Positions 23,072 to 35,705 of a DNA stretch of 64,000 bases are shown piece by piece; position 1 is the stretch's first letter; every line of letters begins with the position of its first letter. This DNA is from Cheiracanthium punctorium (Eukaryota; Arthropoda; Arachnida; Araneae; Cheiracanthiidae): assembly GCA_038373885.1 (NCBI GenBank), contig JAWZYV010013141.1, positions 62,001 through 126,000 on the forward strand, read 5' to 3'. The position numbers were made by a program, and so were the translations under genes. The notes under the pieces are model-generated. The model saw nothing but the letters and a program-made list of their open reading frames with translations. It had not been told where the DNA came from and made no database searches.

Positions 23072-23105
23072 TGTATCACTATTAATGTTATTTTGCGCCA
23101 CCCTG
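23072..23105 (-). repeat. Terminal inverted repeat of the Tc1-like element (5' end)
   Basis: On the minus strand TA is followed by CAGGGTGGCGCAAAATAAC, a typical terminal sequence, 344 bp upstream of the transposase ATG at 22761. The partner end was not found downstream of the transposase stop, so that side may be truncated, possibly in connection with the neighbouring element ending at 21571. Confidence 0.6.
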
Positions 23106-23189
23106 TACAAGAATTTAAAAAAGTTATATCTTTTAAATGAAGACAAAATTGTTATAAACTTTTATATGCTTAGCACTGTGCTTGAATTG

Positions 23190-23420
23190 AATTAATGTCT
23201 CTAACTGCTATAGATCGCAATGTATTGAAATTATTTTGAGTGCTCTTTTAGATGAAACATCAATGTTATAGATACTATTTTCGGTAGAGAGTATTATTTT
23301 GTGATCCCGAATAAAATGTATCAATTTGGTATTGTTAGAAATAGCTGAAAAAAATCCCTAAAGTATCATAAAGAATTAATACCCATAGAACACATAACGT
23401 ATTAGAATTATTTTGGTTGT
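23190..23420. repeat. Diverged copy of dispersed repeat family X
   Basis: Phrases such as CGCAATGTATTGAAATT, TTGAGTGCTC and CTATTTTCGGTAGAGAG match the copies of the same repeat at 24.9-25.1 kb and 39.2 kb. Confidence 0.5.
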
Positions 23421-23867
23421 TCCTCTAAAAGAACTATAAAACACCGTTTTCAATTCTTACATGGTTCTGTACATACGAATAACATATGTATAAACTTCGT
23501 AGAAATCTATGCAAAGTTATGGAATCTAGAACACAGATGGGCGGACAGGGAAACAAAATCGAAAACTTAAGCACTTTTCAGCCATGTTGTAAAGTGTTAA
23601 AAAAGATCTGACTAATCTAATTATGCATGAAAGATTCAAACCCTAAGTATTGCAGGAAGTAATGCAACTTAGATTATTTTTTGTTTTATATATGTTCACT
23701 TAGATATAAATAATTTTGTTGCCATATATCTGCACAAATGTATATGCATTATTTATATTTCTCTAATGAAATGTGAAAGTGGATGTTATGAATAATTTGA
23801 GAAATTAAAGTTTTTTTTTTTATAACATTGATAACAATAACTAACGTTAGTAATCATATCATTGCAG

Positions 23868-23921
23868 GATGAATGCTATGATGCTGAGAATGAAGACTGT
23901 GAAGGTATGAGAAATATGGTG
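23868..23921 (+). CDS. Gene 1, exon 5: two-cysteine acidic segment
   Basis: CATTGCAG acceptor, 54 nt in phase 0, GTG/gtaagt donor. It encodes DECYDAENEDCEGMRNMV with two cysteines six residues apart in a strongly acidic context. A second possible donor inside (GAAG/gtatga at 23904) would change phase and break the last exon, so the downstream donor is chosen. Confidence 0.75.
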
Positions 23922-24179
23922 GTAAGTTCTTGAGTTCCCTGCAGTCAGATGAACATATGAAAGAAATAGCAAGGCATAAATAACTCTTCATGGATTATTT
24001 ATGAAATGGCATCCATAGCAAACATCTTATTTTGCATTTACTAAGCTATCCTGAGTAATAGAATCAAAGTAAAACAAATATAAGAGTCTGAGAATCTTTC
24101 AGATTTTTATCGTTTAGCTGCATTGCTTTATTAAATTAGTTCATTCTTGCTTGTATATAAAGGCATATGATAGCCGTGT

Positions 24180-24519
24180 GACTTTTTGTTAAGCACGAAA
24201 ACAAAAACTCTATGACTTCCTTTCACGTCTATCAAATCAAAAATATTTTCGGCACACTCTATTTAAACTTATTTTGTTTGAAAGAGATAAAATACTGCAA
24301 TAATACTAATGTTTAGCGATTTCTAACCAAATATTTCCGATATCGCCAAGTTGGGGGGTTTGATTTGAAATATTTGTTTCTGACATTGAATTTGGCGGTT
24401 TTCACCAAAAGCCGACAAGCTTGAGATAGCTTGCGAGATTTTGGGGATAGCCAAAGTATAATTGGCAGCAGACTTTCAATGAATTGAATGTATCCGTACA
24501 CGTTAATGTAATAGTCATT

Positions 24520-24551
<32 letters not shown>

Positions 24552-25290
24552 ACCCTGTAAATAAATTCCCCAGTCGATAGTAATCAAAAAAGAGATGCCC
24601 AGTAAGATGTTACAATAGTTCTGAATACAAAATTTCAATATTCTACGGTTAAAAGTCTTAAGAGTTATGTGAAATGCGAAATTACTTTTGGCACCAAACT
24701 TGGTGATATTTCGGTAAAACTCGCTAAGGTCGATGAGAAATGGTGAGATTTTGGGCATGGACCAAACAGTGAAGGACTACAGACGTAATATATTGAAGAT
24801 GTCCACAGACATTAATGTATTGAAATTCTTTTGGATGGTCCTGTAAATAAATTCTCCAGTAGATTGGAACCAAAAATTATCGAGCAGAATATTGTGTAAC
24901 TATATTGTGCTTGAAAAGGGTGAATATCTCTAAAGCTACCATTGACCGTAATGTGTTGAAATGTTTTTGAGTGTTGCTGTAGAAGATCTAAAAGTGATAA
25001 AGACACTATTTTCGATGGAGAGATTCATTTTGTAACCCTTAACAACATGTATCACTTCTGAGTCGTTTGAAGTAGCCTAATATCTCTAAAATATTCTTTA
25101 ATGAATTTTTGATTATAGAGCGTAATGTATTTGAAATATTTTGGGTGGCCCTGTACAGGCACATATCCAGGCGCGTACTTAGCACCACGAATTATACCAT
25201 CTCGCCGCGCTGGCAAATATCCAAAGTGTACTATAACTGCTATAATGGCATAGTTAACGCCGCCAAATATTTCTACTGGTAGCAAATAAT
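24180..25290 (+). repeat. Dispersed repeat family X, copy in intron 5 of gene 1
   Basis: Contains in order: AAACTTATTTTGTTTGAAAG; ATATTTCCGATATCGCCAAG; ACCAAAAGCCGACAAGCTTG; CCTGTAAATAAATTC with CAGTCGATAGTAATC; a second, related half with GATGTCCACAGACATTAATG; and a third with CTGTAGAAGATC. The same order recurs at 37.8-39.8 kb, so the blocks form one mobile or amplified unit built from related sub-repeats. A (GT)n microsatellite at 24523-24546 interrupts it. No protein was recognised. Confidence 0.7.
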
Positions 25291-25299
25291 CCAGCTGGA

Positions 25300-26280
25300 C
25301 CGAACCGGCTTTAAAATAATCTGCATTTTAATTATTCTTCATTTTCAAGATATCAGTTATTCTGTTTTGGAAAAACGAATAATTGCTAATTCTAAACTCC
25401 TGTTGTCTAAGCGAACTTATTATTTGAAAATTGTCAACTTTGTGCAACACATTTTGAGTTACTTATTTCATATACTTTTTAATTTGGCGTAAAATGGATG
25501 TAATTCTACTTCATGTTTGACAATTTCACGTGATTCTATATAATTGGAATTGCTTTATTGCAAAGTAATGAATGATTTTATGCCAAATCTGGCAACCATT
25601 ATTTATTTTTTATTTTTTCAGTTTTTTATTAATATCTTATAAAATAATTCGATTTTCGGAATTTAAGTCACCTTATCATGTTCCTCGGAGTTTTCCGCAT
25701 TCGGGAACATGTTTCTCGAAATTCAAATCCCCACGGTTTAGGAGAAGATAGGTCAACAAGCTCTGACAGCGTCGACAGCAGCCTTTACTTTTTTTTAGAA
25801 TAGAGAGATACATATTTTAATAAAAATAAAATTTGTGTGTGTACCTATTTATAATTTTTTGAAACATAATTTAATAATCATAAATAATATGAAACTGTCT
25901 ATAAAGAAAAGTTATCGTGCTCCTTGAGTTTCTATGAAATATATTTTGGGATAAAGTATGATGAAATGCATTTGGCTTAACGTTTGAAATTTCGCTAACC
26001 TTTATACAGTTCATTTTTCACACTGTTCGTCGAAAAGGAATGAAAATTTGTATTTTTTGTTTCTTGCCATACTAATTTCAAATATTATGTGAAAAGATAA
26101 TTTCTTCTTTGAACTTTAACAGTTGTTTTTTTTTTACTGTGAAGATGATCTCCGAACACAAAAATTAATAAAATGCCAAAGAAAAATAAATGTCAAAGTA
26201 AAACATCTTTCTTTTATTTGTGCGGCATTTCAATTCAAATCTTTGATCTTGATGTCCTTCATATTAATGTTGTCATTTTT
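25300..26280. other. Intron 5 of gene 1, no distinct feature
   Basis: AT-rich sequence without recognisable repeats or exons up to the acceptor of the last exon. Confidence 0.5.
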
Positions 26281-26294
26281 TACGTATGTTTCAG

Positions 26295-26375
26295 GTGTTA
26301 CTACATGCGTTAAATGCGGAGAAAGCGGCTGAGGGAAATTGCTTCTTCCACGATAGCTACAAAACCGTATTTTAA
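26295..26375 (+). CDS. Gene 1, terminal exon with stop
   Basis: ATGTTTCAG acceptor, then 26 codons and TAA at 26373-26375 in phase 0. The peptide starts VLLHALNAEKAAEGNC and ends with FFHDSYKTVF, adding the final cysteine. Together with the first exon seen in gene 2, the family would have two cysteines near the mature N-terminus, one in exon 3, two in exon 5 and one here: six in all, which would suit three disulfides in a secreted protein. The function is unknown to me; structural, immune, silk-associated or venom roles are all open. Confidence 0.75.
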   Translation: MLLHALNAEKAAEGNCFFHDSYKTVF

Positions 26376-26430
26376 AGGATGGTAAACATTTCAACTATTC
26401 TGCAATCCATAGTGGAATGTAAAATTTTTC

Positions 26431-26440
26431 AATAAATAAA
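26431..26440 (+). terminator. Polyadenylation signal of gene 1
   Basis: AATAAATAAA, two overlapping AATAAA signals, 55 bp downstream of the stop codon. This short 3' UTR supports the terminal exon call. Confidence 0.7.
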
Positions 26441-26449
26441 ACCCTTGCA

Positions 26450-26930
26450 TACTGAAGCTCTTTTATGATTCCTCATTTTATTTTACATAGGACATATAAG
26501 TAATATACATATACTTTTTGGGAGACTTACCGCAAAGATATTCTTTAAAAGGTCATGAAATTCATTAATGGATCATGAAAGACCATACGATATTTTTATT
26601 TAAGGGAAGATTACCATAAGGGAAATTTTTGTCTCGAAAAATGCCCGTTTGATAATGCTGCATGTGGAACAGATCTTTCTGATTATGCTTGAGAAAGGTT
26701 TGACGTGCATGATGAAATCAAATAAACATAATTCCCGAAGCTATCTAAGCCATTTTCTCTTTAAATACAGCTGTCTCCACATGTTCTTGAAACTATGGGG
26801 CAAAAATTGGGATATGAAAAAATCGGCTTCTTTTTTGAAGGAAGATAATGTGACTTCCTTTCTTAAATAGTAGGGTCACATGGTTGAATTACGGGTCACT
26901 CTGTTTCCTGGGCAAAGGTCACTCACTTTT

Positions 26931-26973
<43 letters not shown>

Positions 26974-27775
26974 ACTGCTAAATTATGCCAAGTCATGCTT
27001 AAACATTCAATTTTCTTATATCAAGTTCAAAAACAATGTAACTATAAAGTAAATAAGAGAAAAAAAAATACTTTTTATACTACTATAAAAACATCTTCAG
27101 AAAAGATTGTTTCTGAAACTCATGAATTTTTTTAAGATTCATGTCAGTAAAACATTTTTGAAAAACAATTTTGTTGGTGCCCTTTCTTAATTGCAGATAG
27201 TCTAAGCTTTTCATACGCAGATATATTTTTTCTTCATTTTTTTAAAAATTATTTTTTAAAGTAAGTTCATATATCCCCCAGTTTATTGGGGTAATTCTGG
27301 GTCACTGGTGTAATTCTTGGACAGTGATATTTTTTGATATTTTAGGTGTTTTTTTTTATTTCTGTGTAAAAAAATATAAGTGTTTTCTTTAACTGTTATA
27401 CTGTACTGTAAAAATATTATACTTTAACTGGAAGATATAGACAGTCCCCCAAATTTAAAAGGAGCTTATTTGGAAGTGTTTAGTGATAAAGAACCGTCCA
27501 ATGATAAAGAAAATAAGATTGAAGACACTGCAATAAAATTCCTTAGAAGATTCCGGGATACAAGGAATTCATACTGTACGTGAAGAGCAGAAATATTTTG
27601 ATGTGTATTATGATTAAAGAGACCAAACGTTTCCCGGACAGTCAGCAATTTCAGAACTTTTTTTCAGTTTGTCCCCAAAATGTAAAACAACAACTGGGGA
27701 CAAAATTTTAATAAAAACAGTTATTTCTTCCCAATTTAAAAAGAAATCTATCATGATTCCTTTATTTTATGAATG
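26450..27775. other. Intergenic stretch with poly-T and a small hairpin
   Basis: A poly-T tract lies at about 26937-26968. A perfect 10-bp hairpin TTTGTCCCCA / TGGGGACAAA lies at about 27667-27701. Open frames here have no supporting features. Confidence 0.5.
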
Positions 27776-27779
27776 TTAA

Positions 27780-29914
27780 CTAGCTGCGTGCCCGTTCTTC
27801 TCACGGTGGGAAACGAAAATTTTCCTTACATGTCTAATTCGAATTAATTCCACCGATGTGGAATCTACAAAAAAGCAAAATATTTTGACTCTTGAAGTAA
27901 AGTTTGCGTCATTAGTACTCACCTGGCATCATTGTAATATAATGACTCAAAAAACTACGTCAGTGTCATTCGCGATCAAAAAAGTGAAAATCTTAACGGT
28001 TTGCAGAGAACTCCCGACTTTCAAAATGTCTTATTTCTACATCATACTGCTTTTTAGGTTCAAGTTGTAGCATTAAATACCTCAGACACTACATAAAATG
28101 AACAACCGTTTATTTTAAAATCGCTGCGCACCTGCTCTTCACACAGGAAAAAGCGAATATTTTACTAAAATCACACATATCTGCATGTGACAAAAAAGAA
28201 TTTCATTTAAAAAAAGTTCCTCTGTTGAAAATACTGCTGGATATATTAAAGCAAATAAAAATTTCTTAACATTTAGTTTGTTGTAAGACAACCGTGGAAA
28301 AAGGTAAACAGGACTCTTTTAATTTCATGATATATTTATTAACGTGGCATATTGTGATTTATTCATATTATCCTTACAAATTTACTAATACTACCTATTA
28401 CGTTTATTAATACTATCTATCTTCCCTTATCCCTCTTCAAGTCTCGATTAAAAGAAACAGCTCATATTATTTGGCATCAATGGGACCTTTTTTATTCTAT
28501 GGCAATTCTTTGCAATTTACGCATCAGCATAAACAATAATCATTTCACATAATGATTGCCATTAATGAAGCTCTCCATATATTTTTAATTTATGCATAGT
28601 TTTGTAAGATTGGAGTGTTTAGCACCACAAAACATTTCTTCTCACCGTGGTGGAAAATATCGAAGCGGTGCCATTTTAAATATCCATGTATCCAATACAG
28701 CGATATCTTATAAATCCTCCAGGTTCTGACGCCTGAATCACATCAAACTGTGTAATCTCGAGGAGCTATTTGGAATATCTTTAATTGTGACAGAACGCTA
28801 CAGTTGCCGAGCTTACAAATTTCACGCATTTTTTTAATTTATGACGTCACTGGTTGAGGGAGTTAATTTGGATATTTCGCACAGTAGTTTTCAAACGGTA
28901 TCATATTAAATCTTACAACGACGGTGAAAATTTTTTTGATTTATATAGGACCACTATGGAGGAACCTAATCCAACATTATAATAAAACTATACTCGCAAA
29001 ATGCATATGTTAGGAAATATATAAACATTTTTAAATAAGCAACGTATTAAAATGCGACTTATAATAATAATAATAATCGTGAATTTCTTAGTTTATTTCT
29101 ATAGTAAGTTTTAATCGAAATATCACCTCCTTGTATTTAAAAAAAAGAATAAATGCATTAAAATTGCGGCGTAATTTTTACGCATCTTAAAGCTATTGAC
29201 GTCATAGATCCTCACTTGCGAATTTAAAATCCGGTGAACCGTTTAAAAACTCTATCGATAGTTTGAAAAAAAAAAAACTTTTTTTCTAATCCTTCCTGTG
29301 GCAACTCAACATAAATTCTCGTGCCATGATTTATTAATATAATGGCTTAAGCTCTCCGCGTTGATACTATTAAATTCTAAACATTATGTTAAATTAAAAT
29401 TCGTAAAAAATCCCCTAATTTATATAATATCTTTTCGTTTTCATTTTAAAAGAGAGAGAAAGGAATGTTTCACGATTTGTCAAAATATCAAAAAGTAATG
29501 ACGGATAGAATTCAAGATGCGACAGTTTTAAAAGTATTTTACGAAAAAAATCGTCAAAAAAGATACTTAGTTAAAAAATTAAAACCTAAAAATGTGCAAA
29601 TTATGTCACATATTCAGAACAAACTGTTTTTAAAAGAAAATTTTCTCCTCTGTCCGATGATACAAATGCCGTTTTGCTGCAAGCGTAATTACCGCTGTTA
29701 TTACGAATTAGGTGAGAAAAAATGCCGCATAAAACATAAAATAAATTAAAAAAATTCTAGGTCGAATTTTGAAAAAATTGCTTTGAGGTGCATAACTTCA
29801 TGTTCAGAACTTCCTGAGAACCAAAATTGGTGTTTCTAGGTGTAGCCGTTTGTCCGTAACGCCGACGACAGACACCCACCCACCCAGACAGACATCTTTT
29901 ATAATAAGTAGAGA
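27780..29914 (-). mobile_element. Helitron-like element 1, nonautonomous
   Basis: Read on the minus strand, it begins TCTCTACTTATTATAAAAG (5' end at 29914) and ends with a GC-rich hairpin (CCGTGAGAAGAACGGG), a short spacer and CTAG followed by T at 27780. TC...CTAG termini with a subterminal 3' hairpin and no terminal inverted repeats define Helitrons. It contains no Rep/helicase coding. The + strand frame at 29465-29749 is disrupted in the sister copies and is not a gene. Confidence 0.75.
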
Positions 29915-30631
29915 AGACAATGCTGTAGTTGAATAAATAGAAGCTATTTTGAGAAGAGCATTGAATTTATAAAATGTCCCCAATTTTTGTTTCAGAATTG
30001 AGGACGCAACTCTGATTTGTGTCCAATCGTTTCTTCAAAAATAATCTTATTATTTAAATTATTTATTTCTTAAATACAACACATTAGATAAATAAAAAAT
30101 ACGTTTGTGTGCTAAATAATCATAATTTAGAATATTACTGCATTGACTTTTGATATGCATCACTATAAAAAAGGTATGACCCACATTTACCCCATATCTC
30201 ACCCATAATTGCCCAAATCAAAAATTTAAATAACATTCTAATTCTAGAAGCAATAAAGTTCGTGTTCTATACTGACAAGTGGACTCTTTACTAGAACTTT
30301 CTACACCTACTGGACTTTAGAACGACGAACCAAGGAAACAAGCAGAGTTTTCTGCAACAATATGAACCAATATGAAACAAGACAATCAAGGACTAATTGT
30401 AGTGTACTCGGAGGAAGTTTACGCGCATGGTCAAGACCTGATTCCCGAACAAGCCAACGAAACATAGCCTAGTGCTCTTATATTTTTGGGGTTCTGAAAT
30501 AGAATTAGAGAAGTTATTTAAAAGATCATACTATAAAATTATCTTACCTAATATAGATCATTATGTTTTTATAAAAAAAATGACAAAAAAAGTAAGAAAA
30601 TCTGAAACACTTTCAGATTTTCAAAGTGTTA
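29915..30631. other. Spacer between Helitron copies
   Basis: AT-rich, 0.7 kb, no recognisable gene. The frame at 30472-30720 runs into the Helitron terminus. Confidence 0.5.
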
Positions 30632-32471
30632 CTAGCTGCGTACCCGTTCTCCGCACGGTAGGGAACGAAAATTTTTCTTGCATGTATAATTCGAATTGGT
30701 TCCAGTGTTGTGGAATCTAAAAATAAGCAAAATAATTAGACTCTTGGCGTAAAGTTACTCGTTAGTTATTCGTTAAGTTAGTATAAGTACTGACCTGAGA
30801 CCATTGTAATATTATGACACAAAAAAACTATTTTGGCGTCATTCGCGATTAGAAAAAGAAAAGCTTGACGGTTTAAAGCAAAAATTTCTAACTTTGAAAA
30901 TGTCACATTTCTACATCATATTCTTTTTTAGGTTTAAGTTATACCATTAATACCTTAGATACAACATGATGTGGAGAACCGTTTTATTTTATAATTAAAT
31001 AGCTGTGTACCCGCTCTTTTCAAGGCAAGAACATTTTCCTAAAATGTGATCATAACTACTTGTGACGGAACAGATTCTCCAAGAAAGAAAAAAAAATGTT
31101 CAGGTACAGTCTTTTTTGTTGAAACTACCGCGGGATATATTAACGCGACGTAGAATTATTTAACGCTTAGTTAGTTGTGCTGTAAGACGGCTGTTGAAAA
31201 ACGAATATAACACTTTTAGTTTCACGAGATATTTATTAATGCGGTATATTGTGCTTTGATCAGTACGTCTACTAACTATGACAGCCTAGTATATCTACTA
31301 TTACTTATACTATCTTTTAGTGATACCAATACTATATATTTTCGTTTTTTCCTCTTTAATGCTTAATTTAAAGAAACGGTTAAGATATTTGCTACGAATG
31401 TAGTCTTTTACTGTTCGGCGATTCTTTACAATTTAGGCATTAGCAAGAACGATAATCCTTTCACTTTATCGTTGTCATTAAAAGAGCTCTCCATACATTT
31501 TTATGCATAATTCTTGTCAGATTGACATATTTAGCACCGCAAAATATTTCTTGCGATTCGAAAACGTGTCCCGTTTAAAAACTCAATCGGAAATAATGCT
31601 GGGTAATTTATTGTTGAAAAAACAGCATTTAATTCTTTCTCTGGCAACGTAAAATAAAACATGGAATTATTTCGGACGTGCCATATGTTTTGCTTGTGAC
31701 TCCGTTATTCTGATTGAGTTTCGAAAGGGGTTTTAAACTCGTTACATCAAAATGACGTAGATTTCGCATGCAAAATTCAATTATTTTAAAGAAATTTTAT
31801 TTTTTTCCAACTGGCAGCTATTCAGTTTTAATTACCATGACAGCTAAATTTGCAAGCTTAATATCAAACGAAATCTTGAAGCAGCTGTTATTGAATTCAA
31901 AATCCTTCTTTACATAAAAATTCGTAAAAAAACTCCTAATTTATATTTTTCTTCCGTTCTTCTTTTAAAAGTGGGCGAAATGTATGTTCCGTCGTTTGTG
32001 TGAAATATAAAAAAGTTATGACAGATAGAATTTAAGATGCAACAGTTTTAAAATTATTTTACGCAAACGTCGTCAAAAGAGAAATTCTTTTTAAAAATTC
32101 CCAAAAATCGACAAAATATGTTACATAGTCGAAACAAACTGTTTTCGAAAGAAAATTTTTTCCTCTATCCGATGATTCAAACATCGTTTTACTGCAAGTG
32201 CAATTACCGGTGTTATTACGTATTATGCAAGAGAAATCGCTAAAAATCGAAAGAAACATAAAATAAAACATTTTCTAATTCGATCTTCGAAAAAATCGCT
32301 CCGAGACGTGTTAGGATCTGTCCTAGCGAAACCGTATGCAAAATTCGGTAGGTCTGCGACCAACCGTCTCGGCGCAATGCGATCAAGAGACGCGCGCAAG
32401 AACATCGGTGGTCACAAACTTACCTACCTACATAGCTACATACAATGTTTACTCTCGGATTTTATTATATA
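30632..32471 (-). mobile_element. Helitron-like element 2
   Basis: CTAG 3' end at 30632 with hairpin CCGTGCGGAGAACGG on the minus strand. The body is colinear with element 1 and very similar to element 3, including the ACGAATGTAGTCTTTTA, TAGCACCGCAAAATATTTC and TTCGGTAGGTCTGCG blocks. The 5' end directly abuts the CTAG of element 3 (tatata/CTAG at 32471/32472) and seems to lack the terminal TC. Confidence 0.75.
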
Positions 32472-34477
32472 CTAGCTGCGTACCCGTTCTCCGCACGGTA
32501 GGGAACGAAACTTTTTCTTCCATGTATAATTCGAATTGATTCCAGTGCTTTGGAATCTAAAAATAAGCAAAATGACTTGACTGTTGCACAAAGTTACTGA
32601 TTAGTTATTCGTAAAGTTAGTATAAGTACTAACCTGAGACCATTGTTAATATTATGAAACAAAAACTATGCCGGTGTCATTCGCGATCAGAAAAAGAAAA
32701 GCGTGGCGGTTTGAAGCGAAAATTCCTAACTTTCAAAATGTTCCATTTCTACATCATACTCTTTTTTAGATTTAAGGTGTACCACCTTAGATACTTCATG
32801 ATGTAGCGAACCGTTTTATTTTATAGTTAAATAGTTGTGTACCCGCTCTTCGCAAGGCAAGAAGAGAACATTTTCCCAAAATGTGATTATAACTATACGT
32901 GACAAAACAGAATCTCCAAGAAAAAAAAGTTCAGTTACAATCTTTTCTGTTGAAACTACCGCGGGATATATTAACGTGACGTAGAATTACTTAGCTGTGA
33001 TGTAAGATGGTTGTTGAAAAAGGAATAGAACACTTAGTTTCACGAAATATTTATTAATGCGGTATATTGTGCTTTGATCAATATTGCCCTAGCATATCTA
33101 CTAACTATTTACTATCTTTTACTGATACCAATACAATATATTTTCGTTTTTCAGTCGTTAATACTTAATTTAAATAAACGGCTTAGATATTTGCCACGAA
33201 TGTAGTCTTTTATTCTTTGGTGACTTTTGCAATTTACGCACTAGTATAAACGATAATCATTTCACTTTATGGTTGCCACTAAAACAGCTCTCCATACATT
33301 TGTATGCTTAATTATTGTCAGATTGGCGTATTTAGCACCAGGGCCCTATTATCTCACGGAAAAATCGAGACTTTGGCCAGTGCCTCCGGCTAGAAATGGC
33401 CCCCAATTTCAAATGTTGTTCTGAAATATTCTTTTTTATAAAAATATTTTATGAAAAATAAAACAAATTTCATAGATGGAGGCCCTCAAATTCATCAATG
33501 GAGTCCCTGTTTGCCATAATCAGGCCCTGTTTAACACCGCAATATATTTCCTGCTATTCGAAAACGTGACACGTTTAAAATCTAAATGAAAATAATGCTG
33601 GATAATTCACTTGTGAAAAAACAGCATTCAATTATTTTTCTGGCAACGTAAAGTAAAATATAGAATTATTTCACATGCGTGCCGTATGTTTTGCTTGTGA
33701 GTCCGTTATTCTGATTGAGTTTCGAAAGAGGTTTTAAACTTATGACATACAAATCGCGCACTTTTCACATGCGATAACTCAGTTATTTTAAAGTAATTTT
33801 TTTTTTTCAACTGGCAATTTTAATCATTGTTACTGTCTCCAAGACAACCAAACCACAAGATATCATACCGAAAATTTTAAGCTGCTGCGATTGAAATGAA
33901 AATCCTTCTTTACTTAAAAATTCGTAAAAAATCTACTAATTTATATTTTCCTCTGGCTTTTCTTTTAAAAGAGGGCGAAATGTATACTCCGTCATTTGAC
34001 AAAATATAAAAAAGTTATGACGGATAGAATTCAAGATGCAGCAATTTAGAAAATATTTTACGAAAGTCAGCGTCAAATTTAATTTTATTTGAAAAATTCC
34101 CCAAAATCCGAAAATTATGTTACACAGTCAGAACAAACAATTTTTAAAAGAAAATTTTCTCCTCTATCCGATGATGTAAATTTCGTTTTCTTGCGAGTGT
34201 AATTACCGGCGTTATTACATATTAAGCGAGAAAAATCGCTAAAAATCGGACAAAACATAAAATAAAACATTTTCTAATTCGAATGTCAAAAAAATCGCTC
34301 CGAGGCTTGTTAGAATCTGTCCTAGTGAAGCCGTATGCAAAATTCGGTAGGTCTGCGGCAAACCGTCTCTGCGCAATGGGATCGAGAGACGTGCGCAAAA
34401 AGATCGGTGGTCACAAACTTGCCTACCTACCTACATAGCGACATACAATGTTTACTCTCAGATTTTATTATATAAGA
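32472..34477 (-). mobile_element. Helitron-like element 3
   Basis: CTAG at 32472 and minus-strand 5' end TCTTATATAATAAAATCTG at 34477, immediately followed by the CTAG of element 4. Its excess length over element 2 is explained by the 191-bp insertion at 33339-33529. Terminal hairpin and body match element 2. Confidence 0.75.
33339..33529. mobile_element. hAT-type MITE, 191 bp
   Basis: Ends CAGGGCCCT and AGGCCCTG form short terminal inverted repeats. The flanks TTTAGCAC (33331-33338) and TTTAACAC (33530-33537) are an 8-bp target duplication with one mismatch. The uninterrupted sequence, TTTAGCACCGCAAAATATT, is present in element 2 at the same place (about 31530), which proves an insertion. 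Eight-base duplications with CAGGG-type ends indicate the hAT superfamily. Confidence 0.8.
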
Positions 34478-35705
34478 CTAGCTGAAGTACCCGTTCTTCG
34501 CACGGGAATGAATGGACTTTTTGATATTACGATTTGTGGTGATTACTATTCATCGTAATAAACAGATATAGCAAAATGGATATCGCGTTATATTGTGTCC
34601 AATAATCATGCATACCGAATTGCAAGGCAATCGTTTGTACGGTGCAGAAGGCCATGCGGCGTAGCGCAATCTAGTGGCGAGTTTTAGCAAAACGGATACG
34701 GCGAAAATATTCTTCGCATTCAGATATCGATGTATACGAATTTTCATGACTATCGGCTGGACAGTCCTGTAGTTCATGTGTTAACGCGACATCTAGTGGT
34801 AAGTTATAGGAAAATGGATAGCGCCAAACTCTTCCCCGTGTTCAAATATCTATGTATACCTATTTTCTTAGCGATCATTTGCACAGTCAAGAAGTGATAC
34901 ACTGTAGGGCCATCTAGTGGTTAATTAAAATAATGATTTGCTACATCGCCGTCAAGTGGCGAGTTATAGGAAAATGGACAACGCCAAAATATTCTCATTG
35001 TTCAAATAGCTATGTATACTGATTTTCATAGCGACCGTGTTCACATATCTATGTATACCAATTTTCATAACGATCATTTGCGCAGCCAAGAAGTGATACA
35101 CTGCAAGGCCATCTAGTGGTTAATTAAAGTAATGATTTGCTACAGCGCCGTCAAGTGGCGAGTTATAGCAAAATGGATAACGCCAAAATATTCTCATTGT
35201 TCAAATAGCTATGTATACTGATTTTCATAGCGACCGTTTGAATGGTCAAGAATTTGGCCTGCTGCAGCGTCATCTAGTGGTGAGTAACATCAAAAGGAAC
35301 ACAGTTAGAATATATTCTTCGTGCTCAAATGTGTAAGTATAAAAAATTTTATGCCGTTTCGGTCGAACGGTATAGAAGTTGATGCGCTGCAGCGCCATTT
35401 AGCGGCAAGTTACAGCAAAATGGATAGGGAAAAATATTCTCCGTGTTCTAATATTCGCGTGTACCAAATTTCGTCGAAATCGGTTCGATGATATTCGCAT
35501 AGCAAACGGCTAAACGGAATAGAATACGACGTTGTGCTGCGGCACCAAGTGGCAAGTTAAGGAAAACGGATAGCATAAAAACCTTCTCCATCATAAAAGA
35601 CTTAGGTGAACCAAATTTCATCGTGCAACGGTGCTGGAGTTTTTCAACCTCATAAACACATACCAACATTCATTTTTATCTATAACCAGTGTTATTATAT
35701 ATACC
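34478..35705 (-). mobile_element. Helitron-like element 4 with internal tandem repeats
   Basis: The minus-strand 3' terminus CCCGTGCGAAGAACGGG, TACTTCAG, CTAG (34478-34510) is the clearest Helitron end here, with a perfect 5-bp stem. Inside are about six diverged units of roughly 100-190 bp with ATCTAGTGGTTAATTAAA, AAGTGGCGAGTTATAG and CTATGTATACTGATTTTC. The 5' end is not sharp: a TA-rich stretch near 35690-35705 is my estimate, but the element might instead run on to about 36947. Confidence 0.65.

Noticed and set aside
29465..29749. 94-codon basic frame
   Set aside because: Lies inside Helitron element 1 on the opposite strand, and the corresponding sequence in elements 2 and 3 is broken by stops.
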